From contig CAYGZC010000259.1 in the NCBI GenBank assembly GCA_964354225.1, positions 1 through 6,630 on the forward strand: a stretch of 6,630 bases of DNA. The letters run 5' to 3'. Positions 1 through 6,630 of this stretch are shown piece after piece. This DNA comes from CAYGZC01 sp964354225 (GTDB taxonomy: Bacteria > Bacteroidota > Ignavibacteria > UBA10030 > SZUA-254). Under the pieces are notes generated by a model. That model saw nothing but the letters and a program-made list of their open reading frames with translations, had not been told where the DNA came from and did not search any database. The translations under genes and the position numbers were made by a program. The number at the start of each line of letters is the position of its first letter. Position 1 is the first letter of the stretch.

Positions 1-475
1 CTGCTTTGCTCACACAGTATGCCAGCACATTGGGGAACGCACGCACACCGGTTACGCTCGAAACATTCACAATGTTTCCCTTCCTCTCTATTATAGAAGG
101 AAGTGCAAGCTGTACCAACCGGAAAAGCGAACGAAGATTAATGTCCATCATGTTGTCCCAGAACTCAAGCGTTGTATTTTCAATAGTGCCGTTGCCGATG
201 ATGCCGGCGGCGTTTACTAATACATCTATCCCGCCGAAGCGTTTGACGGTTTGACCGACTACACGCTTACGATCCTCTTCTTTCGTGAGATTGGTGGTTA
301 TGATTTCAACCGAATCGTTAGTGCATTTTGAGTAAAACACTCTTAGCTCTTTTTCACGGCGCGCAACGACTGCAACTTTCGCACCCCGCTCGATTGCCAT
401 GAGGGCAGTAGCTTTGCCGATGCCGCTGGATGCACCGGTAACTATGAAAACTTTATCTGCCAAATCTGTTATCAT
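1..475 (-). CDS. Short-chain dehydrogenase/reductase (SDR), N-terminal part, cut by window edge
   Basis: A classical SDR oxidoreductase using NAD(P)H; the substrate cannot be told. Reading the minus strand from ATG at 475 gives 158 residues that run off the window with no stop. Visible motifs, in order: the Rossmann glycine motif TGASSGIG (residues 13-20); Arg39-Arg40 after the second beta strand, a position where basic residues often favour NADPH; NAAG (88-91); the structural Asn113; the catalytic Ser140 in NVSS; and YCVSK (153-157), giving Tyr153 and Lys157. All four members of the Asn-Ser-Tyr-Lys tetrad are present, so the visible part looks functional. Classical SDRs are about 250 residues, so roughly 90 C-terminal residues, including the substrate-binding region, lie outside. 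The gene diverges from the membrane-protein gene at 610. The upstream sequence has only a weak purine-rich ribosome site. Family assignment is secure; the specific reaction is unknown. Confidence 0.93.
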   Translation of the reverse strand, partial: MITDLADKVFIVTGASSGIGKATALMAIERGAKVAVVARREKELRVFYSKCTNDSVEIITTNLTKEEDRKRVVGQTVKRFGGIDVLVNAAGIIGNGTIENTTLEFWDNMMDINLRSLFRLVQLALPSIIERKGNIVNVSSVTGVRAFPNVLAYCVSKA

Positions 476-609
476 ATCTTTAACTTCTTTTTCAAGATTA
501 TTGAACGTTTAAGGTTGCTTAGAAAGTAAAGAAAAACTTTGATAATTCAAACATTTTTTGCAATTTATGGAAATTAACAACCACCATATTTTTTAGGAAG
601 AACAAAACT
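476..609. promoter_or_regulatory. Divergent intergenic region, presumed promoters for both flanking genes
   Basis: This 134-base AT-rich gap separates the starts of two genes pointing away from each other, so it must hold both promoters. On the plus strand GATAAT at 541-546 matches a -10 box at five of six bases. The only TTG-type element upstream (TTGCTT, 515-520) is 20 bases away, which is too far for good sigma-70 spacing. An AGGAAG Shine-Dalgarno at 595-600 sits nine bases before the ATG at 610. I saw no clear operator palindrome. The region's role follows from gene layout; the individual boxes are weak. Confidence 0.35.
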
Positions 610-1449
610 ATGAAACGATCTCTCTTATTCTGGATTCTTGCTTTTCTTATTACAGCCGGAGCCGGTATTTACCAAAGGCGAACGGGTCCAACATATCCTA
701 TCGATGGGTTAGTTATCTTGAATGGAAAAGAAATAAAGTATGAACTCGAGCGATCTCATAGTGGAGAAGGTAATCATGTTGTGAAGATTGAAACTCACGA
801 TGAAACGATTTCCGGGTATGTTGAATGGAAACGTTACAAGACAGCGGATGAATGGATGAATGTGCCGATGAAATATGAAAATGGAATTCATTCCGCCGAA
901 CTTCCTCACCAGCCGCGAGCGGGAAAGCTGGTGTACCGTGTAACACTGCAAGATGCGCAGCTAACAGTTACACTTCCGGAAAAGGATGCCGTTGTCATCA
1001 GGTTTAGAGGAGATGTTCCGGCTGTAGCACTCATCATTCACGTTGCATTAATGTTTATAGGGCTGGTAGTGTCAACCCGTGCAGGTCTTGAGTTTTTTTC
1101 TAAAGAACCGAAATTGAAAAAGCTAATTGTTTGGACGATAGGACTTTTTGCAATAGGTGGTTTGATCTTTGGACCGATTGTGCAGAAATATGCCTTCGGT
1201 GCATATTGGACCGGTTGGCCCTTTGGTGGTGACCTGACAGACAACAAAACAGCAGCGATGGTATTATTCTGGGTCATCGCGGCAATCGCCCTCAAGAAAT
1301 CAGCGAACCCAAAAAGTTGGGCGTTGGCAGCTGCAGTTCTCACACTCGTTGTATACCTGATCCCTCACAGCGTTCTTGGCTCCGAGCTTGATTACTCGAA
1401 AGTTGATCAAAATTCAATTTCGAAAAGATATGAGATCAATGTAAAATAA
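610..1449 (+). CDS. Hypothetical multi-pass membrane protein with an extracytoplasmic domain (279 aa)
   Basis: I do not recognise a characterised family. Hydrophobic segments suggest five helices: about residues 4-20 (an uncleaved anchor or signal), 137-155, 171-191, 214-228 and 237-256. Residues 21-135 form one soluble stretch rich in alternating polar and hydrophobic residues. They include a Trp/Tyr-rich section (VEWKRYKTADEWMNVPM, 71-87) that suggests a beta-sandwich domain outside the membrane. Between helices 3 and 4 is a distinctive loop, YWTGWPFGGDLTDNKT (199-214), full of Trp, Gly and Asp, which looks like a conserved functional site. The C-terminal tail after residue 257 is polar. 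The start is supported by AGGAAG nine bases upstream, and the gene ends in TAA. It is followed 78 bases later by nagB on the same strand, with no obvious functional link. Membrane location is well supported; function is unknown. Confidence 0.85.
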   Translation: MKRSLLFWILAFLITAGAGIYQRRTGPTYPIDGLVILNGKEIKYELERSHSGEGNHVVKIETHDETISGYVEWKRYKTADEWMNVPMKYENGIHSAELPHQPRAGKLVYRVTLQDAQLTVTLPEKDAVVIRFRGDVPAVALIIHVALMFIGLVVSTRAGLEFFSKEPKLKKLIVWTIGLFAIGGLIFGPIVQKYAFGAYWTGWPFGGDLTDNKTAAMVLFWVIAAIALKKSANPKSWALAAAVLTLVVYLIPHSVLGSELDYSKVDQNSISKRYEINVK

Positions 1450-1527
1450 AAAAGTAGGAAAGAACATTGTAGTGCACAGATCAAAAATATTATTTTAAAA
1501 TCTTTATCCGAAAGGAAATTCAATTTT

Positions 1528-2301
1528 ATGCTCGTCATCGTTAAAGACAATTATGATCAAATAAGTAAAGAAGCGGCACAAATCGTTGCCGACCGGCTCC
1601 GGAAGAAACCGAATCTGGTTTTGGGCTTAGCTACCGGCAGTACCCCGCTCGGATTGTACAAAGAACTTATTCGGATGCACAGGAAAGAAGGACTTGATTT
1701 CTCTAAAGTAATTACATTCAATCTTGATGAATATGTCGGTTTGCTGCCGACTCACAAACAAAGTTATGCTTACTTTATGTATAAGAACCTCTTTACGCAT
1801 ATCAATATCCCCCAGCATGCCATTCACATTCCCGATGGCATGGCACACGACATTGACGGGTTTTGCGATTGGTATGAAGAAGAGATATAAAGAGTCGGCG
1901 GTATTGATTTGCAAATCCTCGGTGTTGGGGCAAACGGACATGTCGCTTTCAATGAACCGGGTTCATCTCTCGGTTCACGAACACGAGTGAAGACACTGAC
2001 AGAAGATACGCGTAAAAACAACGCTCGATTTTTTAAAAACAAAGATGAAGTACCAAAGTACGCTCTCACAATGGGAGTAGGTACGATCATGGATGCAAAA
2101 GAATTAGTTATGCTGGCAAGCGGAACTGGAAAAGCCGCTGCTAGAAAAGCTGCTGCCGAAGGTCCGCTCACGGCGCAGTGCCCGGCATCGGTAGTTCAAT
2201 TGCACCGGAAGACATTTGTCATCGTCGATGAAGAAGCGGGCGCAAAATTGACCGGCTTATACCCCGGATCATGGAAATCATCATTCATGCTTGAGCGATA
2301 A
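1528..2301 (+). pseudogene. nagB: Glucosamine-6-phosphate deaminase (NagB), interrupted by one in-frame TAA
   Basis: NagB is a cytoplasmic enzyme that converts glucosamine-6-phosphate to fructose-6-phosphate and ammonia, the last step of amino-sugar catabolism. Start ATG at 1528 has AAAGGA at 1511-1516. The frame stays open to TAA at 2299-2301 except for TAA at 1888-1890 (codon 121), which falls in the middle of the conserved YEEEI-x-RVGGIDLQILGVG stretch. Counting through it gives 257 codons, a normal length (E. coli 266, B. subtilis about 244). Sugar-phosphate loop LATGSTPLG (34-42), Asp67 in LDEY, His138 and Glu143 in ANGHVAFNEPG are all present, matching E. coli Asp72, His143 and Glu148 at a constant offset of five. 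Asn136 replaces E. coli Asp141, as in B. subtilis. Ser146, Ser147, Arg153 and Lys155 match the E. coli allosteric-site residues Ser151, Ser152, Arg158 and Lys160. With only one lesion and all key residues kept, it is a very young pseudogene or a sequencing error. The 120-residue product lacks His138 and Glu143 and should be inactive. Confidence 0.9.
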
Positions 2302-2437
2302 GAGTTTAGGTTGATGCAACAAAGAAATTAAGAGAAATCGGGTTTACATTTTGTGACTGCGGAAGGAAACTGCAAAATTGTGATAATATTATAATATGTA
2401 AATAGACCTCACATACAATATTTCCAGGTACCAAATC
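2302..2437 (+). promoter_or_regulatory. Intergenic region with a possible -10 box before the 179-aa gene
   Basis: A 136-base gap between nagB and the next gene on the same strand. A perfect TATAAT lies at 2390-2395 inside a short AT palindrome (ATAATATTAT, 2383-2392), 42 bases before the ATG at 2438. No good TTGACA-like element sits 16-18 bases upstream, so the promoter call is weak. A 6-base inverted repeat (ATTTTG near 2348, CAAAAT near 2373) with a long loop and no T-run does not make a convincing terminator. The region may separate the nagB unit from the fucosidase unit. Confidence 0.3.
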
Positions 2438-2977
2438 ATGAGTATAGAAAAAATCATCTTTGTTTTTGGATTAACGCTTGATATTCTTGGTGCTTTTTGG
2501 CTGGCAAAGAGCTTCATTGTTAAAAATTTACAAGATTTAACCTTTGAGGGAACATCAGGTTATGGAAGTCCACCTAATTTGCGCTATATCAAGAGTAATC
2601 TTTTACAAAAATCAGAAGCACAAATAGGTTTTTCCTTTTTAGCAATGGGCTTTATTTTACAATCACACGATTATTTTTTTCTAAGTTCTTTTTCGAACTT
2701 CACCATCCAAGGAATTGTTGTTGGCAGCATACTAGTGATTCTTGCTTTTGTTATCAATTGGATAGCAAAGCATGTTCAAAAATTACTCTTCAACTATTAT
2801 GGTAAAAGAATGGCTGCGATTGTCATAAGAAGGACTCCGCCCGAAGGTGAAAGAGATGATGATTGGATTATTACTGTTGCAGAATATTTAATCCCGATGA
2901 TACAAAAAAATCCAGATGAAGATAATCATTCGTTCGCAGATAGAGTGTTAGATAAATTAAATATCACATATAATTGA
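2438..2977 (+). CDS. Hypothetical small membrane protein (179 aa), AT-rich
   Basis: I do not recognise a characterised family. Three hydrophobic segments are visible: residues 5-27, which include LDILGAFWLAKSF; about 61-75; and 91-110. A polar loop with Gly/Pro (39-47) follows helix 1. Residues 111-179 form a charged, probably cytoplasmic tail with basic residues first (KRMAAIVIRR) and an acidic section later (ERDDDW and NPDEDNH). No enzyme motif is seen. Base composition over its first 240 bases is roughly 32% GC by hand count, well below about 48% in a sampled line of the fucosidase gene that follows, which hints at a different origin. The start has a weak CCAGGT ribosome site nine bases upstream. 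The gene stops 11 bases before the first fucosidase, so the two are probably co-transcribed although no functional link is evident. Reality of the gene is likely from its length and coherent membrane topology. Confidence 0.78.
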   Translation: MSIEKIIFVFGLTLDILGAFWLAKSFIVKNLQDLTFEGTSGYGSPPNLRYIKSNLLQKSEAQIGFSFLAMGFILQSHDYFFLSSFSNFTIQGIVVGSILVILAFVINWIAKHVQKLLFNYYGKRMAAIVIRRTPPEGERDDDWIITVAEYLIPMIQKNPDEDNHSFADRVLDKLNITYN

Positions 2978-2988
2978 TGTAGGTATCT

Positions 2989-5046
2989 ATGAAATTCTTC
3001 TTAACAACATTTATCATTTTTTTATTCATTAATATTGCACAAAGTCAGGGACAGAATATTCTTCTCCCAGAAACCAAATCCCAGTACGATGCACGTATGG
3101 CATGGTGGAAGGAAGCACGGTTCGGGTTATTCATCCACTGGGGACTTTACTCAATCCCTGCCGGTGAATGGAAAGGCAAAACAGAATATGGCGAGTGGAT
3201 CCGCACATCAGCGGAGATACCGCTAGATGAGTACGACAAATTTGTAGGGCAATTCAATCCCGCCAAGTTCAATGCCGAGGAGTGGGTACGCATGGCGAAA
3301 GATGCAGGGATGAAGTACATCACTATCACTACGAAACATCATGATGGCTTCTGCCTCTTTGACTCGAAGTACACAGATTTCGATGTCATGTCCACACCGT
3401 TCAAGAGCGATATCATGAAAGGGCTCTCCGAAGCATGCCGTAAGGAAGGGATTATAATGTGCTGGTATCATTCAATCATGGATTGGCACCATCCCGATTA
3501 CCTGCCAATACGAGAGTGGGAGAAGAATATTCATTCAACCGAAAGCGCAAATTACCACCGTTATGTACAGTACATGAAGAACCAGCTCAAAGAACTTTTG
3601 ACCAACTACGGCAAGATCGGTGTTCTCTGGTTCGATGGCGAGTGGGAAGGCACATGGATCAGCGAACGCGGTCGCGATCTCTATAATTACGTGCGTTCGT
3701 TACAGCCGGATATCATCATTAACAATCGTGTCGGTGCGGGTCGCTCAAGAATGGAAGGATTTTCTAAGGATGAAGCGTCTGCCGGAGATTTCGGAACACC
3801 TGAACAGCAAATCCCCGCAACCGGCTTACCTGACGTCAACTGGGAAACCTGTATGACAATGAACGACCACTGGGGATATAACAGCCACGATATGAACTGG
3901 AAATCAACGAAAGAACTCCTTCAAATGCTTGCCGATATTGCATCGAAAGGTGGCAATTTCTTGCTAAACGTTGGACCGACATCAGAAGGACTTTTCCCTC
4001 AAGCAAGTATTGATCGGTTGCGTGAAATCGGCGGGTGGATGAAAGTTAACGGTGAAGCAATTTACGGTACAAGTGCCAGTCCATTTAAACATCTTTATTG
4101 GGGACGCTGTACTCAGAAATCAATTGATGGCGGTACACGCCTCTATTTCCACATCTTTGATTATCCTAAAGATGGAAGACTTATTATTAATGGAATCTTC
4201 AACCAGCCGAAACAAGTTTATCTTCTCTCTGATCAAACAAAAAAATCTCTTACTATGACTCGTGATGAAGATGCATTAATTATCGATCTACCTGCTTCAG
4301 CACCTGATACGGTAAATACCGTTGTCGTGCTGGATGTTGAAGGAAAAGCCGATGTCAGCAATCCGCCCAAGATCGACACAGAGCTTGCGATCTTTATAGA
4401 TACGATAGCCGTTCCTGTTACTTCAGACAGAGAAAATGTTGAGATCCGGTATACGCTTGATGGTACTGTGCCTTCGATTAACTCTCAGCTTATAAAAGGA
4501 ATGATCCACTTGAAAGAAACAGCAACAATCTCAGCACGATGTTTTAGAGATGGAAAGCCTGTCAGTAGTATAACACAAGCAACTTTTTCAAAAGTTACAC
4601 CAAAACTACCTGTTAAGGTAAAAAACTTGTCAAACGGAATTAATTATGCATATTATGAGGGCGATTGGGACAGCCTGCCAAACTTCAGATTACTTAATCC
4701 TCTGGAAGAAGGTACGCTGCAAAATTTTGACTTCTCTCCGAGAAAGGAAGTCGAACATTTCGGATTCGAATATACCGGATTTATTAAAGTTTCGATTGAT
4801 GGTGTATATACGTTCTTCACTGCTTCAGATGATGGGAGCCAACTTTACATTGGTGATGAACTTGTTGTGGACAATGACCAACTCCACGGTACGATGGAAA
4901 GGAAAGGAGTTATCGCACTTGCCACCGGACTACATCCTATCAGAGTTACATTCTTTGAAAAGACTGGTGGTGATGAATTAAAAGTTTTGTATGAAGGACC
5001 GCGGATTGAGAAACAGGTTGTTCAAGATTCTGTGCTATTCAAATAA
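2989..5046 (+). CDS. Exported GH29 alpha-L-fucosidase with chitobiase-type C-terminal and PA14 domains (685 aa)
   Basis: A retaining glycosidase that releases terminal alpha-L-fucose from glycans outside the cytoplasm. A Sec signal peptide covers residues 1 to about 18 (cut near AQS|QG) with no lipobox Cys. The GH29 barrel spans about 30-360: FGLFIHWGLYS (45-55) with His50, the family hallmark TTKHHDGF (114-121), the nucleophile Asp216 in VLWFDGEW, a WETC motif (285-288) whose Glu286 is the likely acid/base, and GGNFLLNVGPTSEG (321-334). A beta-sandwich follows (about 365-455). Residues about 465-535 resemble the chitobiase/hexosaminidase C-terminal Fn3-like domain (YTLDGTVPS at 488-496, then ATISARCFRDGK). 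Residues about 548-672 form a PA14 domain (YYEGDW; FTASDDGSQLYIGDELVVDN at 610-629; GLHPIRVTFFE), a module often involved in carbohydrate binding. No type IX secretion tail is visible. Minimal GH29 enzymes are about 450-500 residues, so the tail is an addition of about 220. The ATG has a weak AGG five bases upstream. GH29 assignment is secure; linkage specificity is not known. Confidence 0.96.
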   Translation: MKFFLTTFIIFLFINIAQSQGQNILLPETKSQYDARMAWWKEARFGLFIHWGLYSIPAGEWKGKTEYGEWIRTSAEIPLDEYDKFVGQFNPAKFNAEEWVRMAKDAGMKYITITTKHHDGFCLFDSKYTDFDVMSTPFKSDIMKGLSEACRKEGIIMCWYHSIMDWHHPDYLPIREWEKNIHSTESANYHRYVQYMKNQLKELLTNYGKIGVLWFDGEWEGTWISERGRDLYNYVRSLQPDIIINNRVGAGRSRMEGFSKDEASAGDFGTPEQQIPATGLPDVNWETCMTMNDHWGYNSHDMNWKSTKELLQMLADIASKGGNFLLNVGPTSEGLFPQASIDRLREIGGWMKVNGEAIYGTSASPFKHLYWGRCTQKSIDGGTRLYFHIFDYPKDGRLIINGIFNQPKQVYLLSDQTKKSLTMTRDEDALIIDLPASAPDTVNTVVVLDVEGKADVSNPPKIDTELAIFIDTIAVPVTSDRENVEIRYTLDGTVPSINSQLIKGMIHLKETATISARCFRDGKPVSSITQATFSKVTPKLPVKVKNLSNGINYAYYEGDWDSLPNFRLLNPLEEGTLQNFDFSPRKEVEHFGFEYTGFIKVSIDGVYTFFTASDDGSQLYIGDELVVDNDQLHGTMERKGVIALATGLHPIRVTFFEKTGGDELKVLYEGPRIEKQVVQDSVLFK

Positions 5047-5075
5047 TTGTCAATTCGTAGTTTCAAAAAATCATC

Positions 5076-5080
5076 GAGGA
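5076..5080 (+). promoter_or_regulatory. Shine-Dalgarno GAGGA fixing the start of the second fucosidase
   Basis: GAGGA lies eight bases before ATG at 5089. The reading frame is open further upstream to a TTG at 5047, but that codon directly follows the previous stop and would place a basic 14-residue extension before the signal peptide. The ATG at 5089 puts the signal peptide at the true N-terminus, so it is the better start. Confidence 0.75.
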
Positions 5081-5088
5081 TAAGAATC

Positions 5089-6543
5089 ATGAGTAAAAGC
5101 CAAAAAGTTATAGTTTCATTTCTTTTAATGTTCATGATAGACAATTATTCACTCATCGCTCAAGAAGATGAACAACATTATGTGCTGGTTAACGACACAT
5201 TGGTGATTAATAAACTTGAGAAGTGGCAGGACGCGAAATTCGGTCTCCTTATACACTGGGGAACGTACAGCCAGTGGGGAATCGTCGAGTCGTGGTCGCT
5301 CTGCGGCGAGGACGAGGGCTGGTGCCAACGCAGTGGCCCTTATGCTGGCAATTATGAGAAATACAAACAAGCATATCGTGATTTGAAGAAGACATTCAAT
5401 CCGGTGAAATTTGATCCGTCGAAGTGGGCAGAAGCGGCTAAAGATGCCGGGATGAAATATGTTATCTTTACAACAAAGCACCATGATGGCTTTTGCATGT
5501 TCGATACAAAGACGACTGATTATAAAATCACATCTCAAGATTGTCCTTTCAGTAAAAATCCGAAAGCGAATGTTACGAAAGAAATCTTCGATGCTTTTCG
5601 AGAGAAAGGAATGATGGTTGGAACATATTTTTCCAAGCCGGATTGGAGCTCAGATTACTATTGGTGGTCATATTTCCCTACTCCAGATCGTCACGTGAAT
5701 TACAATCCTGCGAAGTATCCCGAGAGGTGGAAACAGTTCCAAAATTTTACATGCAATCAGGTCGAAGAGTTAATGACAAATTATGGTTCAATCGATTTAC
5801 TCTGGCTCGATGGCGCCTGGGTTAGACCACTTAAAAACATACCAATAGAGTTTGAACCGTGGGCGAAGAAGAATGGTTACAACCAAGATGTTGATATTTC
5901 ACGTATCGCCGCGATGGCGCGCCAGCATCAACCGGGATTGATTGTGGTTGACAGGTGGGTAAACGGAAAGTATGAAAACTATTTGACACCAGAGAACAAA
6001 ATTCCTGAAAAAGTACTGATTGTTCCTTGGGAATCGTGCATACCGATGGCAATAAGCTGGTCGTATGTGAGCACAGATCGATACAAACCGGTTCGTGAGC
6101 TTATTCATCTCCTTGTTGAGGTGGTAACAAAAGGAGGGAATCTGTTATTAAATATTGCTCCTTCTCCTGAGGGAGAGTGGTCAGATGATGCCTATGATAG
6201 ATTAAAAGGAATTGGTGAGTGGATGGACATCAATAAAAATGCCATTTATAATACCAGACCTGTTGCACCGTACAAGGAAAAGAATATTTTTTTCACTCAA
6301 ACACGTGATGGTATCATCTATGCAATTTATCTCGCTGATGAAAATGAACAATGCCCAGCTGCTACCGTTTCTATTTCGTCGTTTGCACACATTGCGGGTT
6401 GTAAGATTACGATGCTTGGAGTCAACGAATCACTTCAATGGAAACAAACGGATAAGGGGTGCACGATTTCGATACCGGAATCTATTAGAAACAACCCACC
6501 ATGTCGATATGCTTGGGTTTTTAAAATCTCAAAGGAAAAATAA
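5089..6543 (+). CDS. Exported GH29 alpha-L-fucosidase, compact form (484 aa)
   Basis: A second retaining alpha-L-fucosidase, exported. From the ATG at 5089 it has a signal peptide (hydrophobic 7-22, probable cut at SLIA|QED, residues 24/25) and no lipobox. The catalytic domain spans about 40-390: FGLLIHWGTYS (51-61) with His56, TTKHHDGF (128-135), the nucleophile Asp241 in LLWLDGAW, VPWESC (312-317) with Glu315 as likely acid/base, and GGNLLLNIAPSPEG (349-362). A short C-terminal beta-sandwich (about 395-484) contains ITMLGVNESLQW and ends in YAWVFKI, closely resembling the end of human lysosomal FUCA1 as I recall it. It differs from the upstream enzyme by a longer loop after strand 1 (VESWSLCGEDEGWC, 66-79), where Cys72 and Cys79 could form a disulfide, and by having no added domains. 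It lies 42 bases after the first fucosidase, so the two are probably one transcript with different linkage preferences. GH29 assignment is secure; the substrate is inferred only at family level. Confidence 0.96.
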   Translation: MSKSQKVIVSFLLMFMIDNYSLIAQEDEQHYVLVNDTLVINKLEKWQDAKFGLLIHWGTYSQWGIVESWSLCGEDEGWCQRSGPYAGNYEKYKQAYRDLKKTFNPVKFDPSKWAEAAKDAGMKYVIFTTKHHDGFCMFDTKTTDYKITSQDCPFSKNPKANVTKEIFDAFREKGMMVGTYFSKPDWSSDYYWWSYFPTPDRHVNYNPAKYPERWKQFQNFTCNQVEELMTNYGSIDLLWLDGAWVRPLKNIPIEFEPWAKKNGYNQDVDISRIAAMARQHQPGLIVVDRWVNGKYENYLTPENKIPEKVLIVPWESCIPMAISWSYVSTDRYKPVRELIHLLVEVVTKGGNLLLNIAPSPEGEWSDDAYDRLKGIGEWMDINKNAIYNTRPVAPYKEKNIFFTQTRDGIIYAIYLADENEQCPAATVSISSFAHIAGCKITMLGVNESLQWKQTDKGCTISIPESIRNNPPCRYAWVFKISKEK

Positions 6544-6544
6544 C

Positions 6545-6630
6545 ATGCTCAAAGTGAACCGAAAAATTTCTGTACTTATAACTTATTATCTTTTCGTTTT
6601 CCTTTTAACTCATCACCTTTTTGCTCAAAC
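6545..6630 (+). CDS. Start of a further exported protein (signal peptide only, cut by window end)
   Basis: ATG at 6545 begins one base after the stop of the second fucosidase, with AAAGGA at 6531-6536 inside that gene's 3' end, eight bases upstream. The visible 28 residues are a basic start (MLKVNRK), a long hydrophobic core (about 8-21) and THHLFAQ, a typical Sec signal peptide ending at an Ala-Gln site like that of the preceding gene. The near-zero spacing suggests translational coupling and membership of the same operon, so another secreted hydrolase or glycan-handling protein is plausible. Nothing of the mature protein is visible and no function can be assigned. The reading frame is open to the window end. 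Confidence 0.8.
   Translation, partial: MLKVNRKISVLITYYLFVFLLTHHLFAQ

Noticed and set aside
6..254. Plus-strand open frame of 82 codons near the left edge
   Set aside because: It lies antisense to the SDR coding sequence, whose motifs are unmistakable, and shows no family resemblance.
1450..1527. Possible terminator or separate promoter between the 279-residue gene and nagB
   Set aside because: No stem-loop with a T-run and no paired -35/-10 boxes were found; only the nagB ribosome site (AAAGGA, 1511-1516) can be supported.
1909..2301. Separate 130-residue gene starting at TTG 1909
   Set aside because: It is the in-frame C-terminal half of NagB beginning mid-fold in DLQILGVG, with no ribosome site suited to an independent start.
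2348..2378. Inverted repeat ATTTTG/CAAAAT after nagB as a terminator
   Set aside because: The stem is only six AT-rich pairs with a loop of about 19 bases and no T-run follows.
2975..2982. Overlapping TGATG followed by TAG (an ATG-TAG start-stop) before the first fucosidase
   Set aside because: It could act as a minimal regulatory reading frame, but it lacks a clear ribosome site of its own and is short enough to arise by chance.
5047..5088. Upstream TTG start extending the second fucosidase by 14 residues
   Set aside because: It directly follows the previous stop, lacks a ribosome site, and would bury the signal peptide behind a basic extension; ATG at 5089 has GAGGA at good spacing.

Overview
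The window looks like chromosomal DNA of a free-living or gut-type glycan degrader of the Bacteroidota/Ignavibacteriota (FCB) kind. This is inferred from four things: moderate GC, Sec signal peptides that end in an Ala-Gln site on three consecutive genes, GH29 fucosidases of the exported type, and a PA14 plus chitobiase-like tail on one of them. Most genes have recognisable Shine-Dalgarno sequences (AGGAAG, AAAGGA, GAGGA), which fits Ignavibacteria-like lineages better than classical Bacteroidia. The exact taxon cannot be fixed from this sequence alone. TAA and TGA both serve as ordinary stops, so the standard bacterial code applies.

Left part (1-1449): the N-terminal 158 residues of a short-chain dehydrogenase/reductase lie on the minus strand and are cut by the window edge. 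It diverges from a plus-strand gene for a 279-residue, probably five-helix membrane protein with one large extracytoplasmic domain and no recognised family. The 134-base gap between them must hold both promoters.

Middle (1528-2977): a glucosamine-6-phosphate deaminase gene (nagB) is complete in frame and in its catalytic residues but is broken by one in-frame TAA at codon 121. It is either a very recent pseudogene or a sequence error. An AT-rich gene for a 179-residue three-helix membrane protein of unknown function follows.

Right part (2989-6630): two tandem, clearly different exported GH29 alpha-L-fucosidases, then the signal peptide of a third exported protein cut by the window end. The first fucosidase (685 residues) carries a chitobiase-type C-terminal Fn3-like domain and a PA14 domain. 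The second (484 residues) has only the catalytic domain and a short C-terminal beta-sandwich like that of animal lysosomal fucosidase. Gaps of 11, 42 and 1 bases from the 179-residue gene onward suggest one operon.

Taken together, the right part is a small locus for removing fucose from glycans outside the cytoplasm. nagB could feed the amino-sugar part of the same glycans into glycolysis, but that link is inference and the nagB copy here appears interrupted. No CRISPR array, RNA gene, insertion sequence or clear rho-independent terminator was seen, and nothing in the window amounts to a demonstrably new system.
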